Below, piece by piece: positions 1-7,859 of a DNA stretch of 37,698 bases. The notes under the pieces were generated by a model that searched no databases, was not told the origin of the DNA, and saw nothing but the letters and a program-made list of their open reading frames with translations. Location: contig CM055102.1 in assembly GCA_029204225.1 (NCBI GenBank), positions 50,635,918 to 50,673,615 of the forward strand, in the 5' to 3' direction. Numbering within the stretch: position 1 is the first letter of the stretch; every line of letters begins with the position of its first letter. This DNA is from Diphasiastrum complanatum (taxonomy: Eukaryota > Streptophyta > Lycopodiopsida > Lycopodiales > Lycopodiaceae). The position numbers and the translations under genes were made by a program.

Positions 1-1042
1 TTTTGGTGAAATTTTGAAAACAATGATGAGATGCTTCATAAACTTACCTTGATCGTCATAGTGTTCCAAATTGAGGCACTCACTTTTCAACAAAGAAGAG
101 ACAAGGACAGGTTGACATACGTGCTAGAAAATCAACCATGATTCCTTTGATATTATATTTCAAAAGTAATAACATGTTTGGCATAATCAACAAGTGGATT
201 AGGTTAATGATGTCATTACATGTCCAAAATTGCATCTATCTCTTGGAGAGGAGCTACTATAGATCCAAGTTGCTCTTGAAATAAAGGAAAATTGCAATCA
301 GAACTTTCTAATTTTATGATAAAATAAAAGCATTGCCATGAGTAACGACATCTCTTGCTTCCACAAAAGGTGTTGACATTATTCAAATAATCGATCTTTA
401 ATTTACATCCATCCATCTATCTAGTTTTGCAGTTTTACTCATGTTTTACACAATCTACATAAATATATGATAATGGCTAACAATTGAGTTTGACAGCAAC
501 AAAAAGTATTGTAGGGCTAATAGAACTTGTTTTGAAGCTAACAACTTGCCCTAACAGTTTTTAGCAAGTAGTTTCTGGGAAGCCTAACTAGATAAGTGCA
601 ACACAATTTGAATAAGCTCCAATTGTGATCTGCAACCAAACAGATGTCTTCAACTATCATTTGGATAAGCCTAAACGACATTCATAACTAGTATAAATAG
701 TTGATCATTTTTTTGATTAACAGCTTTTTGATATATTGATCTAGGCGATAAATATAGCGCATTGCTAAAAACACTTACTACTTGCTAGCAAACATGTCAA
801 ACAGAGTCAATCAGATACTCAGAGATAGTTTTGAGTATGTAGTTGCGTCCGCTATTGTTTTGTGCTCACGATTCTTCTAATTTGTGCATGCTACTTACTA
901 ACTCGATCATGCAATTTTATCGCATTCAATATTATGTCAGAATGATTGAATGCATATCTGTTCTATTGTAGTATGATTACCTTCTCTTATAGTTTTGTCT
1001 CAACTATCAAATATTTTCATACAACAATGTTTACTCTGTTAT
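1..1042. other. Non-coding AT-rich stretch, no gene seen
   Basis: Only short open frames occur, none resembling a known protein. A loose inverted pair is visible: GTTTGACA near 488 with TGTCAAAC near 796, and TAGCAAGTAG near 564 with CTACTTGCTA near 779. This could be the remnant of a small non-autonomous DNA transposon (MITE), but no convincing target duplication was found. Everything else in the stretch is unassigned. Confidence 0.5.
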
Positions 1043-1164
1043 GTTGGTCTACAAAATTAATCTAACAGATTTTGATGATTTCAAAGTTAGAATCAATTAA
1101 AATTGAATGTGGTAATAGTTGCGATATTTTTGTTTGAATTTGATAGGCATAGTCATACACTAAG
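1043..1164 (+). repeat. Copia-0 5' LTR, left part (split by Copia-1)
   Basis: The segment begins TGTTGGTCTACAAAATT, a typical plant copia LTR start. The matching end CCAACA is found at 6812-6817, beyond Copia-1 and directly before a decayed tRNA-Met primer site. Removing Copia-1 and one copy of its 5-bp duplication would give an LTR of about 200 bp bounded by TGTTGG and CCAACA. No second LTR is present, so the left boundary is inferred from the terminal inverted repeat only. Confidence 0.5.
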
Positions 1165-1811
1165 TGTGAAAAATACAGATCCTAAGTGGATCTAAACTCC
1201 AAGATCATTGGCTTGAATGCTTGCACTCCAAACTACATAAGCTAGGAATTGGCAACACATTCTATGCTACCTAGAATGCAAAGAACTTGATCAAAAAGCA
1301 TTTATCACAAATGGAAACTTCCATAAACATCAAGTGCGGCCCAAAATAGCATTATACAGTCCATAATACATCAGCCTATCACTTTTGGAAAGCACCTAAG
1401 ATCATACACACAAAGCTTGAACTCAATCACTACACAATGCCAACAATGGAAGGAGAACCCAATAGAAAAATCTCTCATTAAGCAAATGAATACAATGGAT
1501 CTGCTCCAACCTGTTTCTCCACGGCCTACCTGCTATATAGAGCTGAGAGAGATGACTCTCTCTCCTCTCTCTAGACCCTCCTTACCTAAAATATGCCCTA
1601 TATAGGTAAAATTGGCATATATGTCCAAAATACATGAAAATGGACTCATTTCGAAGGTCTTGAAGTTTGACACTTCTTCATACTGAAAAAATACACTTAC
1701 TAAAAATATCTAGACCTGTTTCACACGTGTGAAAAGTCAGATCCTAAACTATGTGCCATTTTTAGCAATTTTGGCCTAAAACTAGACAAGGAAATGTTGA
1801 CAATTTTCACA
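1165..1811 (-). repeat. Copia-1 3' LTR
   Basis: 647 bp, TG...CA boundaries, next to the polypurine tract on the interior side. It is 6 bp longer than its partner because of a small indel around 1269-1276. It contains a 16-bp palindrome centred on CACGTG (1719-1734), a plant G-box core, within the U3 part when read on the minus strand. The partner LTR has CATGTG at the same place, a CpG-type transition. Confidence 0.95.
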
Positions 1812-1824
1812 CTCCCTCTTCAAC
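1812..1824 (-). promoter_or_regulatory. Copia-1 polypurine tract
   Basis: Read on the minus strand this is GTTGAAGAGGGAG, directly abutting the TGTGAAAA start of the 3' LTR. It is the plus-strand priming site for reverse transcription. The long ORF stops immediately before it, so there is practically no 3' untranslated spacer inside the element. Confidence 0.85.
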
Positions 1825-4800
1825 TTAACTTGCTAGTTTTACAACACTACTTTGTTCCAACTTAAGAATGATCTCCATCATCAGAATAGATCTCTTCTCA
1901 AGGATCCTAATATGTACAAAATAGGACACAACATAATTGATATAGATAATAGTGTCCATATAGGATGCTTCACTATTTCTTACATCAATTTTACATAGAA
2001 TCATAAAAATGGTACATGTAAAAGAACATAGAATCTCAATTAATGAATTCCTCCATGTATCCATCTCTGGTTTCTCTGTAAAATAGCAGCAAACAAGTTT
2101 TAAATGAAAGTGATCAACAAGTGTTTGCATGCCTCCTCCACATTTCACTATACATATAGTGAATGCAACATGTATCTCCATGAATGAACTTCCATCACCA
2201 CCTTGCCTTTGTAGATCTTCAATCCATGAAAGCCTTTGAGTGAATGAATGCCAAAAAGATGTGTTCCCTACTCCATTTGAATGACCAAAACCTGAACTTG
2301 AAATACTTGAAGTACCTCCACAAGATTTGCACACAACGCTTGATCCTACAATGTCAACAAGTTGCCAATTTGCCAACACTAGAATACTAGATCTTGAACT
2401 TTGTTCAAAAGAAAACATATTGACCACTTCAATACCTTTCAAGATCTGAATGAATTCATGTACTTGATCATACAAACCAGCAATGATAACTATTCCATCT
2501 CCAAGATCCAAAGGATGCAAAACTATGGAACTAGTTTTATTGAAATTTGACAATTTCAACACATTGACATAACAATGTTCATACATGAGATTAGGCAAGT
2601 GAGGTAGAGTAAGAAGACACTTCCTTGCAGCTCCAAAGACCTTACTTGAACCTTCAAGAACCTGTAAAAACAGATCCAAAATGCCTTGACCATTTGTCTC
2701 TTCTTTGATGCTTTTCACTAGCTTCGAATTGCCACTTGTCTCTTGGTGTTGATGAAGCAATCCAAGATCAACCTCTTGATCTTCCAATAAGACATCAAAG
2801 ATCTTGCATATGTGAACATCTTCAGATCTGAAACTCTGAAGATACTCCCTCTCAAACACATGATTAAGATCCCACAAGATCTCATCAATGCTCAAATTTG
2901 ACCCTTCACTATAGTTAGTGAAAACAATGCCACCATCATAAACCAAAAGATAGATTCCAACATTTCCATTTAACATGAAGTAGAGTAGGTGAAGATGAGT
3001 ATCAAACCTAATCAAAACAGCCCTCTTGAGTTCATAACAAACCTCAATAAGCTCACCAATGATATCTCCCTTGCCTTGAAGAAGTTGCCACTTGAGTTGC
3101 TCCATGTAGTCTTCTTCAACCAACCTTTTGCCATCTTGACCATGAATGAACAATCCACCACAATCATAGAATGCTTTGAGTTGATGAAGAGATGTTAGAT
3201 CCATGCTTTGGATCTTCCCAAGAACCACTCTTCCATTGCCCTTTCCTTCACAAGACTCCCTCTTAATGCTAGCACCACAAAAGTTAGAAACCTCCCTCTT
3301 GATAGTTGCACCATAAGAAGTAGAAGACTCTTGAATATTAGAAGCCAAGAAAAGAATCCTTAGTACCTTCAACATAAGAGTGATTGAAGTACTCTCTCTT
3401 TTCAAACATGAACTTCTACTCAATGATTTAGGTAATGAGTCATATGATAATGATTCTTCCTCACTATCGTTCATAAAAACATCATTCAAAGTACATCCTA
3501 CTTTGAACACTTCACATACTTCTCTTCCTTTTGACTTGTGATCTCCCTCACCAAGTCTCATGATAGAAACCTTTGATCTACTCTTTTTATGAAGAAATGT
3601 GACACCACTTGTTGCACAAATGACTTTATCACAAAAAGATGTAAAAGAACCATTTCCTTCAAGCATGCTCAAAGCACCATCATCTTTTCCCACATGATTA
3701 CATACATCAATATGAAAAGAATTAGAAGAACAACCATCTTCTTGCAAAGAATGACACTTAGCATCTCCATCTTTTTCCATATGAACAAACAAGTCATTAG
3801 CAACAATCACTTCCAAAGAAGAATCTTCATCAACTCCATTGATGAAGTTAGCTCCTTCCTTACCTTTTCCATTTTTGCACTTGCCATCTAGCACCATTGA
3901 AGAACCAACAAGCCTTGGAAGTCCATGAGTAGAAGAGTACAAACATGATGCTAATTTAGCTCCACATGACTCCATATGACTAGTAGGTAACACTAGTGCA
4001 TCTTCAAGATCCAATGGATCCAAAAAATTGACCATAGATTCACCAAAGCTTGCCAAGTTAGCACAACAATTATCATCTCCAAGAAGTACATTAGATCTCA
4101 ACCTAGATCTAGCATTTTGTTTCTTATGGCATTCATTTGCAAAATGTCCTTTTATCCCACAATAAAAGCACTTGAACTTTGACTTATTGTTCTTAGTAGA
4201 AGAGGAAGAGGAAGAGTGATCATCATGATCAAAGTTACCACCTTTGGACCATTTCCCTTTGCCTTTACCTTTGCCCTTGAATTTGCCTTTTGTGAAGAAA
4301 GCCTCTTCACCTCCACCTTGCAAGGATGCACCATCAAGCTTTGATTGCAACCTATGTTCTTCAGCCAATAAGATTTCTTGCAAGTCAACCACACTTGGCA
4401 AGACTCTTTGAATGGCAAAACTTTGCACAAGGTTAGCATGTTCATTTAGCAAACCATTCAACATAACTTGGACTATTTCACCATCTTTTATGTTCTCATC
4501 AATGCATGCTAAATCATCACTTAGGGACTTAACTCTCAAGATAAATGCATGAGCACTTTCACCCTCTCTTTGCCTACTAGAAAATATTTGTCTCCTTAGG
4601 GTCAATACCCTAGATGTGGACTTTGATTCAAAGAGCTTCTTTAAGGCATTCCATGCCTCACTTGCACTTTGACACTTTCCAACTTCCTTGAGAAGTTCAT
4701 TTGTAACATTCATTTTAATGATATGAAGAGCCCTTTTGGCCTTCTTATCAAACCTTTGTTGCTCTTGAAGTGTGAGAGGTCTCTCTTCAATTTCTGCAAC

Positions 4801-4917
4801 TATGTCCATGAGTTCATTCAACTCAAGTAAGGACTCCATCCTCACTTTCCAAGTAGAGTAGTTTGATGAACTCAACCTTTCACTAGACTCTAGCATGATC
4901 CCACCATTGGAAGCCAT
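1825..4917 (-). CDS. Copia-1 gag fused to a long unrecognised region (1030 aa)
   Basis: Starts at ATG 4917 with MASNGGIML. Residues about 10-200 are a copia gag domain of the UBN2/DUF4219 type (NYSTWKVRMESLL; SEAWNALKKLFE; DLQEILLAEEHRL), followed by a basic GKGKGKGKW stretch, a serine run and a zinc knuckle C250-x2-C253-x4-H258-x4-C263. This part should bind RNA and form the particle. Residues about 270-1030 match nothing I know: there is no DSGA protease, no HHCC/DDE integrase and no YVDD RT. The C-terminal part (about 713-970) is clearly related to a piece of Copia-2 at 15760-16440. The frame is uninterrupted right to the polypurine tract. Whether the tail is a functional accessory protein or only open by recency cannot be settled here. 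Confidence 0.85.
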   Translation of the reverse strand: MASNGGIMLESSERLSSSNYSTWKVRMESLLELNELMDIVAEIEERPLTLQEQQRFDKKAKRALHIIKMNVTNELLKEVGKCQSASEAWNALKKLFESKSTSRVLTLRRQIFSSRQREGESAHAFILRVKSLSDDLACIDENIKDGEIVQVMLNGLLNEHANLVQSFAIQRVLPSVVDLQEILLAEEHRLQSKLDGASLQGGGEEAFFTKGKFKGKGKGKGKWSKGGNFDHDDHSSSSSSTKNNKSKFKCFYCGIKGHFANECHKKQNARSRLRSNVLLGDDNCCANLASFGESMVNFLDPLDLEDALVLPTSHMESCGAKLASCLYSSTHGLPRLVGSSMVLDGKCKNGKGKEGANFINGVDEDSSLEVIVANDLFVHMEKDGDAKCHSLQEDGCSSNSFHIDVCNHVGKDDGALSMLEGNGSFTSFCDKVICATSGVTFLHKKSRSKVSIMRLGEGDHKSKGREVCEVFKVGCTLNDVFMNDSEEESLSYDSLPKSLSRSSCLKRESTSITLMLKVLRILFLASNIQESSTSYGATIKREVSNFCGASIKRESCEGKGNGRVVLGKIQSMDLTSLHQLKAFYDCGGLFIHGQDGKRLVEEDYMEQLKWQLLQGKGDIIGELIEVCYELKRAVLIRFDTHLHLLYFMLNGNVGIYLLVYDGGIVFTNYSEGSNLSIDEILWDLNHVFEREYLQSFRSEDVHICKIFDVLLEDQEVDLGLLHQHQETSGNSKLVKSIKEETNGQGILDLFLQVLEGSSKVFGAARKCLLTLPHLPNLMYEHCYVNVLKLSNFNKTSSIVLHPLDLGDGIVIIAGLYDQVHEFIQILKGIEVVNMFSFEQSSRSSILVLANWQLVDIVGSSVVCKSCGGTSSISSSGFGHSNGVGNTSFWHSFTQRLSWIEDLQRQGGDGSSFMEIHVAFTICIVKCGGGMQTLVDHFHLKLVCCYFTEKPEMDTWRNSLIEILCSFTCTIFMILCKIDVRNSEASYMDTIIYINYVVSYFVHIRILEKRSILMMEIILKLEQSSVVKLAS

Positions 4918-6076
4918 GATTCTAATGTTTCTTCAACTTTTAGGTTTTGTCCTAAAGCACTTAGCACTCACTTTTCTCTCAACAAATGATAGATAAAGAG
5001 ATCTATGAAGATTTAGGACCCTAAAACACTTCTATCTTGAACCTAGATGGTTTCCAAGCATAGAAAGGAAGATTGAAACACATGCAACACTTTGCACACA
5101 CTAAGAATGGATTACAAAATCAAACCAACCTGAACACACTCTTGCTTAAGCTCTCAAACTTTCCAGCAAGTGACCAAATCAAGTTATGGTGTGAAGAGTT
5201 ACTTGCATTCTTAGAAAATACCCAAAACTAGGATGCCAAGATTACCTAGTAATGAACAAACTTGATCAACATATGATCAACACACTAAGATATTGATTCA
5301 ACCTGTAAAACCACATGTAAACCACACTTCTAAAAGTTTATAAACTCCAGCAAGTGATAAATACAAGATTTAGAGGTGAATGAATGAGCACACTTAGTGA
5401 ATCACAAGACTAGCTTCACTATCTTGTCAAATCTTGGTGTTTAGATGTAGATCTAAGATCACTTCACATGAGAATGTTCCTCAACCTGTTAAGAACCTGA
5501 AAACACACTTGCATAATGGTTAACACCTTCCAGCAAATGCTCCAATCAAATTACATAAGGAGAGTTACTTACATGCTCAACAAAGTACACCAAAAATTAT
5601 GCCAAAATTGATGACAATCTTTACAATATGCTCTTCACAATGGAGCTTGCAATATGTTCACCCAAAAAGGGGATCTTTCATCCAAATGGGAGCTTTACGC
5701 AGCCTTTAGGAGAATTACAACTCACTCAAAAGAGCATTTGTCATCCACTTAAGGAGAAGTTTCATCCACTTAAGGAGAGTGTTCATCCAAGAATGGAGAT
5801 TGTCAACAATAGGATTGAAAAGAACATTGTTAGTATTGAATATGCACAAGCCTCACAATCACAAATGATTAGGTGTTATGATCTGATCCAAAATAGTTTC
5901 TTTTCAGCCTCTGATCTTCAATAGACCTGAAATATGCTTTTGATCCACAAGTTCAACTCACAAAACAAAGGTTAGTAAGATTTGATCAACAAAGCAATGC
6001 AAAATCATGCTAGAACTTGATCAAACATCCAAATATCACCAAAAATGGAATACTTACTATAAATAGAAGCCAACCA
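4918..6076 (-). other. Copia-1 leader between primer site and gag
   Basis: About 1.16 kb without a credible gene, unusually long for a copia leader. It contains diverged tandem repeats of about 183 bp, anchored by TCCAGCAA(G/A)TG at 5162, 5346 and 5529, each preceded by an AACCTG-containing block. A short 21-bp repeat CATCCACTTAAGGAGA recurs at 5742, 5763 and 5784 (last copy diverged), with a related copy near 5669. Such leader repeats may hold packaging or dimerisation signals; that role is inference. Confidence 0.7.
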
Positions 6077-6088
6077 GCTCTGATACCA
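6077..6088 (-). promoter_or_regulatory. Copia-1 primer binding site (tRNA-iMet)
   Basis: The minus strand reads TGGTATCAGAGC, the standard plant copia primer site complementary to the 3' end of initiator methionine tRNA. It directly follows the CA end of the 5' LTR, which fixes the orientation and the LTR boundary. Confidence 0.95.
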
Positions 6089-6729
6089 TGTGAAAAATAC
6101 AGATCCTAAGTGGATCTAAACTCCAAGATCATTGGCTTGAATGCTTGCACTCCAAACTACATAAGCTAGGAATTGGCAACACATTCTATGCTATTGCAAA
6201 GAACTTGATCAAAAAGCATTTATCACAAATGGAAACTTCCATAAACATCAAGTGCGGCCCAAAATAGCATTATACAGTCCATAATACATCAGCCTATCAC
6301 TTTTGGAAAGCACCTAAGATCATACACACAAAGCTTGAACTCAATCACTACACAATGCCAACAATGGAAGGAGAACCCAATAGAAAAATCTCTCATTAAG
6401 CAAATGTATACAATGGATCTGCTCCAACCTGTTTCTCCACGGCCTACCTGCTATATATAGCTGAGAGAGATGACTCTCTCTCCTCTCTCTAGACCCTCCT
6501 TACCTAAAATATGCCCTATATAGGTAAAATTGGCATATATGTCCAAAATACATGAAAATGGACTCATTTCGAAGGTCTTGAAGTTTGAAACTTCTTCATA
6601 CTGAAAAAATACACTTACTAAAAATATCTAGACCTGTTTCACATGTGTGAAAAGTCAGATCCTAAACTATGTGCCATTTTTAGCAATTTTGGCCTAAAAC
6701 TAGACAAGGAAATGTTGACAATTTTCACA
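6089..6729 (-). repeat. Copia-1 5' LTR
   Basis: 641 bp, nearly identical to the 3' LTR. On the minus strand the likely core promoter is the TATATATA run at 6452-6459, about 270 bp into the LTR, with a second TATATAGG candidate about 60 bp closer to the start. A CT/GA-rich stretch (6466-6490) lies just after the first. A decayed G-box (CATGTG near 6642) is in U3. Confidence 0.95.
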
Positions 6730-6734
6730 CTAAG

Positions 6735-6817
6735 AGAAGGATCATTTCACAAAGCCCTACAATGCATCTATTGAATGTAGTATTTTCTCTATCGAAAATC
6801 ATTTTCTTTTTCCAACA
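6735..6817 (+). repeat. Copia-0 5' LTR, right part
   Basis: Continuation of the LTR split by Copia-1, ending TTTTTCCAACA at 6817. It is followed at once by TAGTATCAAAGCA, a two-mismatch form of the methionine primer site. This places the interior of Copia-0 to the right on the plus strand. Confidence 0.5.
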
Positions 6818-6830
6818 TAGTATCAAAGCA
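6818..6830 (+). promoter_or_regulatory. Copia-0 decayed primer binding site
   Basis: TAGTATCAAAGCA compared with the canonical TGGTATCAGAGCA: two G-to-A changes. It follows an LTR end and precedes a gag start at a normal distance, so the identification rests on position as well as sequence. Confidence 0.6.
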
Positions 6831-6957
6831 GTAATTTTTAATATTAGGTTATTTTTCTTGATTTTTAATTGATGTGTTGCATGGTAACAGTGTATTGATA
6901 TTATCATATATCGTTTTTTATTTTTAAGTCATCGAATTATCATAGACTAACTTCCAA

Positions 6958-7140
6958 ATGGATTCACAAAGTAAAGCTAGTCTCACCCTAGACAAGCTAA
7001 ATGGATCCAATTATCTTTTGTGAAAATTTAAGATGAAGACCTTGCTAATTGCCAATGAGCTATGGGATGTTGTCACAAGAATCGAAATAAAGGTTGAAGA
7101 CGACACAACTGACTCCAAATATCGAAGGATGATAAGCTTT
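6958..7140 (+). pseudogene. Copia-0 gag N-terminal fragment
   Basis: Starts ATGGATTCACAAAG and reads MDSQSKASLTLDKLNGSNY, then a TGA stands where the family has the conserved Trp of NYxxWK (at about 7021). The frame continues as KFKMKTLLIANELWDVV and decays after about residue 60. This is the beginning of a copia gag. No pol follows; the next recognisable sequence is a Gypsy-1 protease fragment from about 7230. It cannot make a functional Gag. Confidence 0.75.
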
Positions 7141-7229
7141 CATGCTAATCATTCTCAATATAGCAGATACCCAAATTGGCCATGTATCATAAGAAATGAA
7201 AATCAAGCAATTTGAATGCACTTAACTCA

Positions 7230-7812
7230 ATGTTGATGACCAACGACCTACCACTTCCCCTCGCTCGCTAGTGAATCCGAGATTGATGCAGTTCATCCAT
7301 GAAACCGGATAGAATGCACATGAGCATTCTGGTTTGGAAGTCCCTTTTCTTAGTAAGGAGGCAGAAAAGGACCATACCGTTGTCCTAGTCGATCCACTGA
7401 GAAGCGATGTCCGAATACCCTTAGGCACCCTGCTCAAAATGCATCAGTCCCTCTAGGAAGGATTGAAAACTTACATAGATGGACCAGGCAGCGAGAGACC
7501 TAAAGCGCACCCTACCAATCTGGTGACGGATGTAGAAGTAGAGGGATCACAACCAATCCACCAAGTAAGGGTAGGATGGAAAAAAGATGTCAAACATATA
7601 ATGATCCCAATCATGCCTAGGGAGTTTCCACGTGAATCGGCCATAGTCGATGGAGGATCTGGAGTGACCATCATCTCCTCCAAGCTTTATCACGACTGGG
7701 GACTTACTCATATGGTAAGTGCTCCTTTTACGATCCGACTAGCTGATCAATCTAGTGTGAAATCGTTAGACATAGCCAAGGAAGTACACACCAAAGTAGC
7801 CGAAATATGTTT
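7230..7812 (+). pseudogene. Gypsy-1 gag-protease fragment, solitary
   Basis: This closely parallels 24765-25340 of the longer Gypsy-1 copy. The first part has stops; the later frame reads GWKKDVKHIMIPIMP, then AIVDGGSGVTIISSKLYHDW, which carries the aspartic protease D-G/S-G core (DGGS variant, as in several plant Ty3/gypsy lineages). The match to the longer copy ends at about 7812, before the flap and the GRPWL motif, and the sequence then becomes unrelated. It is a truncated piece with no LTR, gag start or RT nearby. Confidence 0.8.
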
Positions 7813-7859
7813 AATCCCAATTCTATGGGGACTCAAGAGTGCCAAGATTTAGACAAGTA

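Larger units (their letters stand above)
1165..6729 (-). mobile_element. Copia-1: structurally complete copia-type LTR element
   Basis: Two LTRs (1165-1811 and 6089-6729) bounded by TGTGAAAA...TTTTCACA enclose a primer site, a long leader, one large ORF and a polypurine tract. The element is flanked by a perfect 5-bp duplication CTAAG (1160-1164 and 6730-6734), so this is one insertion event. By eye the LTRs differ by about five substitutions and one 6-bp indel, indicating a recent insertion. The ORF has gag but no protease, integrase, RT or RNase H; the element must rely on proteins from an autonomous relative. It is inserted in the LTR of an older plus-strand copia. Confidence 0.95.

Noticed and set aside
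2989-3891. Plus-strand open frames at 2989-3198 and 3589-3891
   Set aside because: They lie antisense within the long Copia-1 ORF and match no family.
5628-5924. 98-codon plus-strand frame in the Copia-1 leader
   Set aside because: Antisense to the element, made of short repeats, no homologue recognised.
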